Virus record (IMG/VR): IMGVR_UViG_3300020405_000020 | Location: 1 to 23,373 of that record | Source: a virus | Direction: 5' to 3' (one strand) | Length of the DNA stretch: 23,373 nt | In this document: one piece after another, positions 7,736-15,088 of the stretch | Position numbering within the stretch: position 1 is the stretch's first letter | How the letters are laid out: each line of letters opens with the position of its first letter | Notes under the pieces: model-generated | What the model was told of the DNA's origin: nothing | The model's input: only the letters and a program-made list of their open reading frames with translations | Database searches by the model: none | Position numbers and translations under genes: made by a program

Positions 7736-8483
7736 CTGCGACTACATAGTATACAAATGCTGTGCAGCTGCTGAGACTGAAATTGATTTTGGTGATGATG
7801 TTATATTAGTCACCTCATTATTTAGTGAGGCGTACAGATGTGTACAGAGAGAACTTGATAAGATAAAAAAAGATTTTCCTTTTGCAGAAGATATACTTTT
7901 ATTTTTTACAAGTCCTAATAATTTTAGGAAAAAAATTCTACCTGAATATAAAGGACATCGCAACAGAAAAAAACCCTGTGGATTCAAAAGAGTTATAAAT
8001 CAACTCAAAAAAGATTATAAAGTAATAGTTAAACCTACACTTGAGGCTGATGACAGTCTTGGTATTTATGCTACAAAGTGGAAAGGTAATATCATTGTTT
8101 CACCTGATAAGGATATGAGACAAATACCAGGCAAACTGTATGACTTTAATGAAACCATAGATATCACACCTGAAGAAGGTGCAATGTGGCATCTCACACA
8201 GACACTTTCTGGAGATAACACAGATGGATACAGTGGTGTACCAGGCATTGGTATTAAACGTGCAGAAAAGATTTTCAAAGAGAAAGGATATACCTGGCGA
8301 GCAGTCGTAGAAACCTTTGAAGATAAAGGCATGACTGAAAATGATGCATTAGTAAATGCAAGACTTGCACGAATACTTACAACTGACGATTACGATCATG
8401 AGAAAAAAGAACCAATCCTTTGGACCCCCACCTCCAATTACCAAGTTAACAATGGAGCAAGACTTGAAGCTACGCCAGCTTGA
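7719..8483 (+). CDS. 5'-3' exonuclease, T7 gp6-like (FEN family)
   Basis: Flap/5'-3' exonuclease of 254 residues expected to remove RNA primers and, in T7, to degrade host DNA. Metal-binding acidic clusters are visible: Asp6 and Asp8 (LIDCDY), Glu109, Asp111 and Asp112 (LEADDS), Asp130 and Asp132 (SPDKDM). These are followed by the helix-three-turn-helix region GDNTDGYSGVPGIGIKRA at 165-182. The position after the polymerase matches T7 gene 6. The start overlaps the end of the HNH gene by 17 bases and the 3' end overlaps the next small gene by 32 bases. Confidence 0.94.
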   Translation: MKLLIDCDYIVYKCCAAAETEIDFGDDVILVTSLFSEAYRCVQRELDKIKKDFPFAEDILLFFTSPNNFRKKILPEYKGHRNRKKPCGFKRVINQLKKDYKVIVKPTLEADDSLGIYATKWKGNIIVSPDKDMRQIPGKLYDFNETIDITPEEGAMWHLTQTLSGDNTDGYSGVPGIGIKRAEKIFKEKGYTWRAVVETFEDKGMTENDALVNARLARILTTDDYDHEKKEPILWTPTSNYQVNNGARLEATPA

Positions 8484-8703
8484 AATCATGTTAGCTAAAC
8501 CAGAGACAAGGAAAGAAGATATTGCAACCGTTATGATTGCATTACAAGAGCAAGCCTTTGTCTTATCTAATTGTATAGAAAACCTTATAAAAAAATGGCC
8601 AAAACCACCAACGACCAGGGACCATCATACTACAGAAGAGGGCCTATTGATGTTTGGGATTTTGTTAGACAACAAGAACTCGGATTCCACCTCGGAAACG
8701 TAA
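8452..8703 (+). CDS. Small conserved-looking protein of 83 residues (hypothetical)
   Basis: I start this gene at ATG 8452, although the frame is open further upstream inside the exonuclease gene. The N-terminal half looks like genuine protein: amphipathic helices (QDLKLRQLEIMLAKP, then EDIATVMIALQEQ) ending in NLIKKWPKPP. The last third, from about residue 50, reads as the other frame of the following gene (109-base overlap) and looks unstructured. The functional part may therefore be only the first 50 or so residues. It sits between the exonuclease and the DUF3310-like gene. No domain is recognised and no function is claimed. Confidence 0.6.
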   Translation: MEQDLKLRQLEIMLAKPETRKEDIATVMIALQEQAFVLSNCIENLIKKWPKPPTTRDHHTTEEGLLMFGILLDNKNSDSTSET

Positions 8704-8843
8704 TTAAATATGTATGTCGAGCTGGTTACAAAGACAATGACATAGAAGATTTATCAAAAGCAATCCACTACTTATCAAATGAAATCGAATATAGAACCGC
8801 AAAAAATTGCGAGAACTGGGAGAGTACAATCCTGGATAGATAA
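8595..8843 (+). CDS. DUF3310-like protein (T7 gp1.7-type family)
   Basis: Protein of 82 residues from ATG 8595 (a TTG at 8571 is also in frame). The core GPIDVWDFVRQQELGFHLGN followed by VIKYVCRAGYK, an IEDLSKA segment and a YLSNEIE helix is the pattern of DUF3310. That family includes T7 gp1.7, a nucleotide kinase, and resembles a compact MazG-like helical fold; the exact activity of this short form is not known. Its place immediately before the ribonucleotide reductase genes fits a nucleotide-metabolism role, which is inference. It overlaps the previous gene by 109 bases and the RNR alpha gene by 65 bases. Confidence 0.85.
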   Translation: MAKTTNDQGPSYYRRGPIDVWDFVRQQELGFHLGNVIKYVCRAGYKDNDIEDLSKAIHYLSNEIEYRTAKNCENWESTILDR

Positions 8844-10185
8844 CCCTGGTTCTCGTTTACCAGTTAGTTGTACAATCTTCGTAGTAGAAGACTCAATGGA
8901 GGGTCCAAATGGTATCGAAAAGAGCTGGAGATTTGTGTCGCATGCTCTTCGCTATGGAGCGGGAGTTGCAGTCCACCTGTCGAAACTTAGGCCAAAAGGA
9001 ACAACAACAAATAAGGGACCTGATACGCTCGTTGCGAGCGGACCTGTCTCATTCGCAAAAATCTACTCAACATTAAATGAAATTCTTAGAAGGGGTGGCA
9101 CCTACCGTAATGGTGCGTGTGTTATTCATCTCGATATTACACATCCCGATATTCTTGATTTTATCGAAGCTCCCAGGCATGAACTTCCCTGGATCAAAAG
9201 ATGCATCGATCTCGAAGCCCAAGACTGGTATAATTCAAAACCTGAAGTCAAGGAAGCAATACTTAGAGGAATTGCAAGCGGAGACATTTGGCTCAATAAA
9301 ATAAAACACGATGAACAAGGACAAAGAATATACAGCAACGTCTGTCTTGAAGTTTACTTGCCCTCACGAGGGACTTGCTTGTTACAGCACGTCAATCTCG
9401 GTGCCTGTCGTATCGGCGACTTACGGCAGAGTTTCCGTGAAGGTATGCAATCTCTGTGCAATCTCCATAGTCGGACAGGCGTTGGAGAATCTGGAGAATA
9501 CCTTTCACCAGATGTCGATAGACAAGTCGGACTCGGCATGCTCGGTCTGGCCAACTTCCTCAAAATCAATAATATAACTTACAAAGAGTTTGGTGAAGGT
9601 TTAGAAGCTATTAACAATGGCAACATAACTGATACACTAGCTGGATTTGCTGCGAGAGAGTTATACATAGGTCTTGAGGAAGCAAGCAAAGCAGCAAGAC
9701 AACACAACATGGTGCGAGCTTTTGCCATAGCTCCAACTGCATCATGTTCATATAGAAGTAGAGATTTACAAGGTTATACTTGCACACCAGAAATAGCTCC
9801 TCCTATTGCTAGAACAGTAGACAGAGATTCGGGCGAATTTGGTGTAGAAAGGGTGGAATATGGCAACGTTGAGATCGCATCCGAGGTCGGGTGGGAGAAT
9901 TATAAAAAGGTAGCAGATCAGATAATGATTATGCTTCATAGAACTGGTTTGCTTCATGGCTATAGCTTCAACTCTTGGAGTGATATGGTGACTTACGATG
10001 AGGCATTTGTAGACGAGTGGCTTAAAAGCCCACAAACGTCCCTCTATTATGCATTACAAGTAATGGGTGACGTTCAGGATAAATCAGATGCCTACGCTGC
10101 ACTAGATCAGTCCGATGTTGACGCATACTTGGAAGACATAATGAGCAATAAACCCGATGAAATAGCTTGTGACTGTCAACAATGA
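8779..10185 (+). CDS. nrdA: Ribonucleotide reductase large (alpha) subunit, compact phage class I type
   Basis: Catalytic subunit reducing ribonucleotides to deoxyribonucleotides, 468 residues. Visible active-site set: Cys31 (LPVSC), Asn187, Cys189 and Glu191 (SNVCLE), Cys200 (GTCLLQHVNLGA), the phosphate-binding IAPTAS loop (317-322), and a Tyr423-Tyr424 pair (SLYYALQ) for radical transfer. A C-terminal Cys464-x-Cys466 could be the redox shuttle. It is much shorter than E. coli NrdA (761): the ATP-cone and N-terminal helical domain are absent. The gene immediately downstream encodes a beta subunit, so this is class I rather than B12-dependent class II; P-SSP7 RNR underwent the same reassignment in the literature. 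The first part (about 8850-9560) is clearly richer in G and C than the rest. Confidence 0.95.
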   Translation: MKSNIEPQKIARTGRVQSWIDNPGSRLPVSCTIFVVEDSMEGPNGIEKSWRFVSHALRYGAGVAVHLSKLRPKGTTTNKGPDTLVASGPVSFAKIYSTLNEILRRGGTYRNGACVIHLDITHPDILDFIEAPRHELPWIKRCIDLEAQDWYNSKPEVKEAILRGIASGDIWLNKIKHDEQGQRIYSNVCLEVYLPSRGTCLLQHVNLGACRIGDLRQSFREGMQSLCNLHSRTGVGESGEYLSPDVDRQVGLGMLGLANFLKINNITYKEFGEGLEAINNGNITDTLAGFAARELYIGLEEASKAARQHNMVRAFAIAPTASCSYRSRDLQGYTCTPEIAPPIARTVDRDSGEFGVERVEYGNVEIASEVGWENYKKVADQIMIMLHRTGLLHGYSFNSWSDMVTYDEAFVDEWLKSPQTSLYYALQVMGDVQDKSDAYAALDQSDVDAYLEDIMSNKPDEIACDCQQ

Positions 10186-10895
10186 ACCCCTACGAAAAAT
10201 TATTAAATAGAAAAAGAACCTGGACACCAGTACAAACCACCAAAGGAAAATTTAAACATGGAGCAGAAGAAACCATCTACCGTGCTCTTGCAATACGCCA
10301 TATGGAATTACCAGTTGGCGACTTCATATCAGAAGCTCTCTCTGAAATTCCTGAGAAAGCTAGAAAACTTTTGGAGTCAAATGTAAAGGATGAGATAAAG
10401 CATGACCTTGCTCTTGGATACATCACCAACGCTCATGGCGTTAATGACAAAGCAGAAGCCGAGGCACTACGCCTACGAGATGCCTGGTTATCACATCCTG
10501 ATCATACGATAGCTAAAGCACTAGTAATAGAAAGAGCTATATTTTTCGTGCTATTACCTATGTTTAGATTTAATGGTGATGCTGGATTAGCAACAGTGTC
10601 AGCAGATATATCAAGAGATGAGCAAGTGCATGTAGCTACTAACTCATTAGTATGTGCAGAGCTAGGATTAAAACCTAGCCAGTCACTAGACAAACTTAGA
10701 AAAGCAACAATAAATTGGATTATGCAACCATTGTCTATGGAGCATGACGATAAATATTTAAGCAAAAAATTTTGGCTGGATGCGAGTGATCGCCTCATGT
10801 ATGAAGGTAAAGCTCCACAGTTAAATGGTACCAAAGCTGGAAGAATGCCAGCATTTTTTGAACATGACAACAGAAATCTCCCTAGCTACGCTTAA
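10182..10895 (+). CDS. nrdB: Ribonucleotide reductase small (beta) subunit, class I
   Basis: Di-metal subunit that generates the radical for the alpha subunit, 237 residues (E. coli NrdB: 375). Ferritin-like ligand motifs are present: a likely first carboxylate Glu42 (HMELP), Glu71-x-x-His74, Glu117 (IERAIFF) and Glu147-x-x-His150 (DEQVH). In canonical class Ia enzymes the radical tyrosine lies four residues after the first ExxH histidine. Here that position is Leu78, and a tyrosine appears only at Tyr80. Radical storage may therefore be non-canonical or shifted. The start overlaps the nrdA stop as ATGA, so the two chains are probably made in step. The gene may look unrelated to bacterial NrdB in a simple search because of its small size. 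Confidence 0.9.
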   Translation: MNPYEKLLNRKRTWTPVQTTKGKFKHGAEETIYRALAIRHMELPVGDFISEALSEIPEKARKLLESNVKDEIKHDLALGYITNAHGVNDKAEAEALRLRDAWLSHPDHTIAKALVIERAIFFVLLPMFRFNGDAGLATVSADISRDEQVHVATNSLVCAELGLKPSQSLDKLRKATINWIMQPLSMEHDDKYLSKKFWLDASDRLMYEGKAPQLNGTKAGRMPAFFEHDNRNLPSYA

Positions 10896-11055
10896 GTTAC
10901 ACAACGAGCGATTAGATAAATTACTAACAAGGCTAGAGGAAAATTTTGGTTGGAAACCTATCCATCCTAAAGAAGACGTACAGACCATCATGTACAGAGC
11001 TGGACAAGCCAGCGTTATTGAATACATAAAATCCATAATGGAGGAAGAAATCTAA
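10864..11055 (+). CDS. Small protein of 63 residues before the virion genes (hypothetical)
   Basis: From ATG 10864, inside the last 32 bases of nrdB, the product has a helical N-terminal half (LATLKLHNERLDKLLTRLEE) followed by FGWKPIHPKED and a second helix ending in EEEI. An upstream in-frame ATG at 10825 lies deeper in nrdB and is less likely. It lacks a recognised domain, signal peptide or membrane segment. It joins the RNR operon to the virion module, with its stop codon overlapping the next ATG as TAATG. Function unknown. Confidence 0.7.
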   Translation: MTTEISLATLKLHNERLDKLLTRLEENFGWKPIHPKEDVQTIMYRAGQASVIEYIKSIMEEEI

Positions 11056-11393
11056 TGTGTGCACCAGTCATACCACTATTGGGAGCGATAGGTGGTTTAG
11101 CAACAGCCGCCTCACAACTAGGAATACTAGGCGGAAATAGGAGAAATATGAGTCAACCGCAAAGAGCAATGACCCCAGCTCCTTCAATACAAGGTCCTGG
11201 GCCAGCTGCATCAGCTGCTGGAGATGACGAAAAAACTAAGAAGGTTGATGAGTCAGTTAAGATCCAACAAAACGCAAAACAAAAAAGAGATAAGCAAACA
11301 GTTAAAAAAGGTCTTGGTGCTTTAGGAGCAGCAGCAGCAGTTAATACAGGTGTAGATAGCACCCCAGCTGGCGGAGTTAATACAGGAACATGA
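11055..11393 (+). CDS. gp7.3-like tail/virion assembly protein (low-complexity)
   Basis: Protein of 112 residues: a short hydrophobic N terminus (PLLGAIGGLATAASQLGILG), a proline/alanine-rich middle, a charged lysine stretch (KIQQNAKQKRDKQTVKKG) and an alanine/glycine-rich tail ending GGVNTGT. T7 gp7.3, a small Ala/Gly/Lys-rich virion protein needed for tail fibre assembly, lies at exactly this place, just before the portal gene, and has a similar KK...GGGIN ending. The call rests mainly on position and composition. The stop overlaps the portal ATG as ATGA. Confidence 0.55.
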   Translation: MCAPVIPLLGAIGGLATAASQLGILGGNRRNMSQPQRAMTPAPSIQGPGPAASAAGDDEKTKKVDESVKIQQNAKQKRDKQTVKKGLGALGAAAAVNTGVDSTPAGGVNTGT

Positions 11394-12982
11394 TGCTGGC
11401 ACGTACTAGATATGATCGATTGACACATGGTCGTACCGAGTTCCTTGACACCGCAGTCGATTGTAGTGAGTTAACGTTGCCTTATCTTATAAGAGATGAT
11501 TTAGATGGACCATATCACAAAAGGTTGATAACACCTTGGCAAAGCATTGGAGCTAAAGCCGTTGTTAACCTTAGTGCTAAACTTGGTCTAGCTCTCTTAC
11601 CACCCCAAACTACATTTTTCAAGTTACAAATTAGAGATGATAAACTTGGTGTAGATTTACCAGCAGAAGTTAGAAGTGAACTAGACCTATCTTTTTCTAA
11701 AATGGAAAGGATGGTTATGGATTATATTAATGCTTCTACTGATAGAGTCGTTGTAAATCAAGCATTAAAACATTTAATTGTTTCTGGAAATGCATTAATA
11801 TTTATGGGCAAAGATGGTCTAAAGCACTATCCCCTTAACCGTTTCGTTGTTAATAGAGATGGAAACGGGAACGTGCTAGAGATTGTCACAAAGGAACTTA
11901 TATCACGTCAGGTTCTTGACATAGACTTAGAAGAACCAATAGTCGAGCCTAACTCAGGCATAGATGAGACAAAGTCTGATGAAGATGATGTAGAAGTATA
12001 TACCTATGTGCGTTTAGAAAATGGACGTTGGGTATGGCATCAAGAAGCGTTTGATAAAATAATAGCTGGCAGCAGAAGTAGTGCACCAAAAAATGCAAAC
12101 CCTTGGCTTGTTCTTAGATTCAATACCGTTGACGGTGAGGACTATGGACGTGGCAGAGTAGAAGAGTTTCTTGGTGATTTTAAATCTTTAGAAGGTTTAT
12201 CTCAAGCACTAACGGAAGGCAGCTCGGCGGCTGCGAAGGTAATTTTTCTAGTCAGTCCCTCTTCAACTACGAAGCCAAAAACCCTTGCAGAAGCTGGAAA
12301 TGGAGCAATCGTACAAGGAAGAGCAGAAGATGTACAGGTGGTACAAGTCGGTAAAACGGCAGATTTCCGCACGGCATCTGAAATGATTTCTAATTTAGAA
12401 AGAAGAATTAACGAAGCATTTCTTGTTTTACAAATTAGACAAAGTGAAAGAACTACCGCAGAAGAGGTACGTCTTACACAGTTAGAATTAGAGAAACAGC
12501 TTGGCGGACTCTTCAGTTTGTTAACGGTAGAATTTTTGATACCCTATCTCAATAGAACTCTACACATACTTCAAAGAAATAACGAAATACCTAAGATACC
12601 TAAAGATTTAGTTAGACCACAAATTGTAGCTGGTGTTAACGCATTAGGTAGAGGACAAGACAGAGAAAGCTTAACTCAGTTTGTACAAGTGTTAGCCCAA
12701 ACTATGGGACCTGAAGCACTGATGAAATTTATTGAGCCAAGTGAATATATCAAACGTCTTGCAGCTGCACAAGGTATAGACGTATTAAATCTTGTTAAGA
12801 CACAACAGAAGTTACAACAAGAAATGCAGCAACAACAACAGATGATGCAAGCTAAAGAAATGACTAAACAGGCTGGGCAGATTCTTGGTACACCTATGAT
12901 GGACCCAAGTAAGAACCCTGCAATGATGGAAGGAATGGCTGAAGCAGAACCTGAAATGGAAACACCACCACCAGAAGAATAA
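11390..12982 (+). CDS. Portal protein (head-tail connector), T7 gp8-like
   Basis: Dodecameric ring at the capsid vertex through which DNA is packaged and leaves; 530 residues (T7 gp8: 536). Recognisable are the N-terminal TPWQSIGAKAVVNLSAKLGLALLPP segment (positions 48-72), FFKLQI, the WLVLRFNTVDGEDYGRGRVEEFLGD region in the crown/stem part, and the conserved ERTTAEEVR motif. The C terminus is a glutamine/methionine-rich helix (about residues 465-495, with five Gln in a row) followed by an acidic Pro/Glu tail ending PPPEE. Two adjacent ATGs (11390, 11393) compete as start; the first overlaps the previous stop. Confidence 0.96.
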   Translation: MMLARTRYDRLTHGRTEFLDTAVDCSELTLPYLIRDDLDGPYHKRLITPWQSIGAKAVVNLSAKLGLALLPPQTTFFKLQIRDDKLGVDLPAEVRSELDLSFSKMERMVMDYINASTDRVVVNQALKHLIVSGNALIFMGKDGLKHYPLNRFVVNRDGNGNVLEIVTKELISRQVLDIDLEEPIVEPNSGIDETKSDEDDVEVYTYVRLENGRWVWHQEAFDKIIAGSRSSAPKNANPWLVLRFNTVDGEDYGRGRVEEFLGDFKSLEGLSQALTEGSSAAAKVIFLVSPSSTTKPKTLAEAGNGAIVQGRAEDVQVVQVGKTADFRTASEMISNLERRINEAFLVLQIRQSERTTAEEVRLTQLELEKQLGGLFSLLTVEFLIPYLNRTLHILQRNNEIPKIPKDLVRPQIVAGVNALGRGQDRESLTQFVQVLAQTMGPEALMKFIEPSEYIKRLAAAQGIDVLNLVKTQQKLQQEMQQQQQMMQAKEMTKQAGQILGTPMMDPSKNPAMMEGMAEAEPEMETPPPEE

Positions 12983-12983
12983 A

Positions 12984-13841
12984 ATGGCAGAAACTTTAAC
13001 AGTAAACGATACCCCTGAAGCTGAAGGTCTAAGTGCTGAAGAGCAAGACTCCCTGCAAGTTGGGGAACAAATGGCTGAACAGCAAGGTGAATTACTTGCT
13101 GGTAAATATAAAAATGCTGAAGATTTAGAAAGAGCATACGTAGAGCTACAAAAAAAATTAGGAGAAAAAGATGCCTTATCACAAGAAAGGGAAGGGGAGC
13201 AAGAAACCCAAGAAGTAGAAGAACCTACTGAAACACAGATGTATCATGATGACGGTAACGTTAATTATGAGTCTGTAAAAGAACACTATGGTGAAACTCT
13301 TAGTAGTTTATTCCAACAAAAAGGTGTAGATCCTTACAGTATTGCTGAACATTTTTATAAAAATAATGGTCAGATAACACCTGAAATGCATAACCAATTG
13401 ACTGGAGCTGGTATAGCAAAAGAAGCAGTAGATGCTTATTTAGCTGGACGAGCAAAAGATATGGGTATGAATTCTGCTATACAGCAATCTGATATAAATG
13501 CTATTTATAATTCAGTTGGTGGTGAACAGCAGTATAAAACTCTTATGAATTGGGCAAGTCAAAACTTATCAGAAGATTCTATAAAGTCATTTGATAATCT
13601 TGTAAATACTGGAGATCCTGGTTCTATACAACTAGCAGTAGATGGTTTACTATCTAAATATCAAAATGAAAATGGATATGAAGGAAGAATGTTAACAGGC
13701 AAACCATCTAAGCAAAGTTCAGATGTATTTAGAAGCCAAGCACAACTTGTAGAAGCTATGAGTGACCCACGCTATGATAGAGATCCAGCATATAGACAGG
13801 ATGTCATAGCTAAATTAGATAGATCAGATTTAAAATTTTAA
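12984..13841 (+). CDS. Capsid assembly scaffolding protein, T7 gp9-like
   Basis: Protein of 285 residues expected to fill the procapsid and guide capsid assembly before leaving. It lies directly between the portal and the capsid region as in T7. The sequence is very acidic in its first 100 residues (EAEGLSAEEQD, then REGEQETQEVEEPTETQ). It carries the typical KYKNAEDLERAYVELQKKLG motif of T7-like scaffolds, then a helical middle (IAEHFYKNNGQITPEM) and a basic C-terminal end (DPAYRQDVIAKLDRSDLKF) of the kind that binds capsid. It starts one base after the portal stop codon. Confidence 0.9.
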   Translation: MAETLTVNDTPEAEGLSAEEQDSLQVGEQMAEQQGELLAGKYKNAEDLERAYVELQKKLGEKDALSQEREGEQETQEVEEPTETQMYHDDGNVNYESVKEHYGETLSSLFQQKGVDPYSIAEHFYKNNGQITPEMHNQLTGAGIAKEAVDAYLAGRAKDMGMNSAIQQSDINAIYNSVGGEQQYKTLMNWASQNLSEDSIKSFDNLVNTGDPGSIQLAVDGLLSKYQNENGYEGRMLTGKPSKQSSDVFRSQAQLVEAMSDPRYDRDPAYRQDVIAKLDRSDLKF

Positions 13842-13843
13842 TC

Positions 13844-13984
13844 ATGGCAGTACATAAAAAAGTATTAAAAAAAATTAAAAAGTACATGACAAAAAAGGAG
13901 AACGTATCTCCAACATCTAAGTACATAAGAGCTGTAGATAAAAGGAACAAAGCAATTCAAGATGCATTCAACGGTAACTTCTAA
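13844..13984 (+). CDS. Lysine-rich small protein, 46 residues (hypothetical)
   Basis: First of the small-gene run after scaffold. The product is strongly basic at the N terminus (MAVHKKVLKKIKKYMTKKEN) and ends DAFNGNF. It starts two bases after the scaffold stop and its own TAA overlaps the next ATG. No domain is recognised. The tight spacing and continuous tiling of the region by such frames support it as a real gene; nucleic-acid binding is only a guess from charge. Confidence 0.7.
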   Translation: MAVHKKVLKKIKKYMTKKENVSPTSKYIRAVDKRNKAIQDAFNGNF

Positions 13985-14154
13985 TGATGTATGACATGCA
14001 ACCTCCTAGAGCAACACCTCTAAGAGAGCCACCTAAACAAACAAAAAAATCACCAGCAAAAAAAACTGGCATTAAGTGTCCATCTGGTTTTTATTTTGAT
14101 AAGAAAAAAGGAAGGTGTGTACAGGCTGGTGTTGGTCCAGAATTTAAACCATGA
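13984..14154 (+). CDS. Small Cys-pair protein, 56 residues (hypothetical)
   Basis: Proline- and lysine-rich N-terminal half (PPRATPLREPPKQTKKSPAKK), then a compact motif CPSGFYFDKKKGRC with two cysteines 13 residues apart that may form a small folded hairpin or bind metal. Two adjacent ATGs are possible starts (13984, 13987). The first overlaps the preceding stop, and the gene ends in an ATGA overlap with hli. Function unknown. Confidence 0.65.
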   Translation: MMYDMQPPRATPLREPPKQTKKSPAKKTGIKCPSGFYFDKKKGRCVQAGVGPEFKP

Positions 14155-14348
14155 AGCCTGAAGACTTAGACAAACTATTAAACAATTATCCCTACGAACC
14201 GCCGATAAGAATTATGACCCATCATAACCACGAAAACGATAGATGGCATGTAGCTGAAGAAACAAATGGTCGCCTTGCAATGATAGGCATCATAGCTGCA
14301 TTAGGTGCTTATGCACTAACAGGACAAATTATTCCAGGTATATTTTAA
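14151..14348 (+). CDS. hli: High-light-inducible protein (Hli, chlorophyll a/b-binding-like)
   Basis: Host-derived photosynthesis gene of 65 residues. The diagnostic Hli box EETNGRLAMIG (36-46) contains the Glu, Asn and Arg used for chlorophyll binding and helix pairing. It is followed by the single membrane helix (about 42-58) and the ending ALTGQIIPGIF, typical of marine picocyanobacterial and cyanophage Hli. In cyanobacteria such proteins bind chlorophyll, dissipate excess light and protect photosystem II; in phages they are thought to keep photosynthesis running during infection. The gene lies in the middle of virion genes, as in P-SSP7-like phages, and is translationally coupled to its neighbour (ATGA). 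No psbA is found in this window. Confidence 0.95.
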   Translation: MKPEDLDKLLNNYPYEPPIRIMTHHNHENDRWHVAEETNGRLAMIGIIAALGAYALTGQIIPGIF

Positions 14349-14492
14349 ATGCCATATTCTAAATACTCTGCAAAACAAAAAGGTTTGGCATCTTTAGCTG
14401 GTAATAAAAAGAAGATTGGTGCAGACGATCTAGCAAAACTTAGAGCAATGAAGTCAAATGCCAAGAAAAAACGTAAGCCTAAAACTAGGTAA
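14349..14492 (+). CDS. Lysine-rich small protein, 47 residues (hypothetical)
   Basis: Follows hli with no gap (ATG directly after TAA). Composition is basic, with pattern YSAKQKGLASLAGNKKKIGA, a short helix DDLAKLRAMKS and a KKKRKPKTR tail. The first part resembles small phage proteins with a 'SxKQ+xLAxxAGNK' look, but no named family is claimed. Overlaps the next gene by 35 bases. Confidence 0.65.
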   Translation: MPYSKYSAKQKGLASLAGNKKKIGADDLAKLRAMKSNAKKKRKPKTR

Positions 14493-14700
14493 ACATAAAA
14501 GTAGAACTGGCGGCCTTACAAAAGCTGGTAGAGAAAAATATAACAGAGAAACTGGCAGTAATTTAAAAGCACCCCAGCCAGGAGGTGGACCTAGAAAGAG
14601 ATCATTTTGTGCTCGCATGAAAGGTGTAAAAGGTCCTATGAAGAAACCAAACGGCAAGCCTACACGTAAGGCTTTAGCCCTTCGCAAATGGAAATGTTAA
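14458..14700 (+). CDS. Small basic protein, DUF6321-like, 80 residues
   Basis: Strongly basic protein with the conserved layout GGLTKAGREKYNRETGSNLK (about 18-37), then PGGGPRKRSFCARMKG and a C-terminal LRKWKC. This glycine-tyrosine-arginine and SFCARMKG pattern is widespread in small proteins of marine phages (to my recollection DUF6321); function is not established. The two cysteines (one in FCARM, one at the end) could pair or bind metal. It overlaps the previous frame by 35 bases and ends one base before the next ATG. Confidence 0.8.
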   Translation: MPRKNVSLKLGKHKSRTGGLTKAGREKYNRETGSNLKAPQPGGGPRKRSFCARMKGVKGPMKKPNGKPTRKALALRKWKC

Positions 14701-14701
14701 C

Positions 14702-14851
14702 ATGAGCATACAATCGTATAAAAAAGATGGTAGGAAAAAGCCAAAAAATACAATGGGCAGTAAAATGTTAGGAGGATCATTTCCTATTCCTACAAAAAAG
14801 AAAGCTAAAGCTGCAAAGAAAGTTGTTAAAAAAGCAATGAAAAAAAGGTAG
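14702..14851 (+). CDS. Lysine-rich small protein, 49 residues (hypothetical)
   Basis: Short frame (MSIQSYKKDGRKKPKNTMGS start) with a central GGSFPIPTKKK and an alanine/lysine repeat tail (KAKAAKKVVKKAMKKR), similar in character to histone H1-like tails. No domain recognised. It starts one base after the preceding stop and is followed by another small basic frame. Confidence 0.6.
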   Translation: MSIQSYKKDGRKKPKNTMGSKMLGGSFPIPTKKKAKAAKKVVKKAMKKR

Positions 14852-14854
14852 ATT

Positions 14855-14923
14855 ATGGCACACAAAGGAAAAGGCTCCTGTAAAGGAGGCATGAAAAAAG
14901 GAGGAAAAAAAAATGCCCGCTAA
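14855..14923 (+). CDS. Very small Gly/Lys protein, 22 residues (tentative)
   Basis: A 22-residue frame (MAHKGKGSCKGGMKKGGKKN start) between two better supported genes, overlapping the next by 11 bases. Composition matches the other small proteins. The stretch AAAGGAGG / GGAGG just before the next ATG may be the ribosome binding region of that gene rather than coding sequence. Kept as tentative. Confidence 0.4.
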   Translation: MAHKGKGSCKGGMKKGGKKNAR

Positions 14924-15083
14924 ACGTGGACTCTATGCAAATATACATGCAAAGAGAAAAAGAATAGCTGCTGGGTCAGGTGAAAAAATGAGAAAGCCTG
15001 GAACTGCGGGGGCACCTACTGCTGCTAATTTTAGAAGAGCAGCTAAAACTGCTAAAGGTGCAAAGAGAAAAACTAAGAAGTAA
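14913..15083 (+). CDS. Conserved marine-phage basic protein, 56 residues
   Basis: Begins MPAKRGLYANIHAKRKRI and continues AAGSGEKMRKPGTAGAPT, then an alanine/lysine tail. The pattern 'GLYANIHAKR.RI.AGSGE.MRKPG..GAPTA..F' recurs, from memory, as a small protein in many aquatic phages; its role is unknown. A GGAGG at 14901-14905, eight bases upstream of the ATG, gives one of the clearer ribosome sites in the window. Likely nucleic-acid or capsid associated by charge, but this is a guess. Confidence 0.8.
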   Translation: MPAKRGLYANIHAKRKRIAAGSGEKMRKPGTAGAPTAANFRRAAKTAKGAKRKTKK

Positions 15084-15088
15084 TCTTT

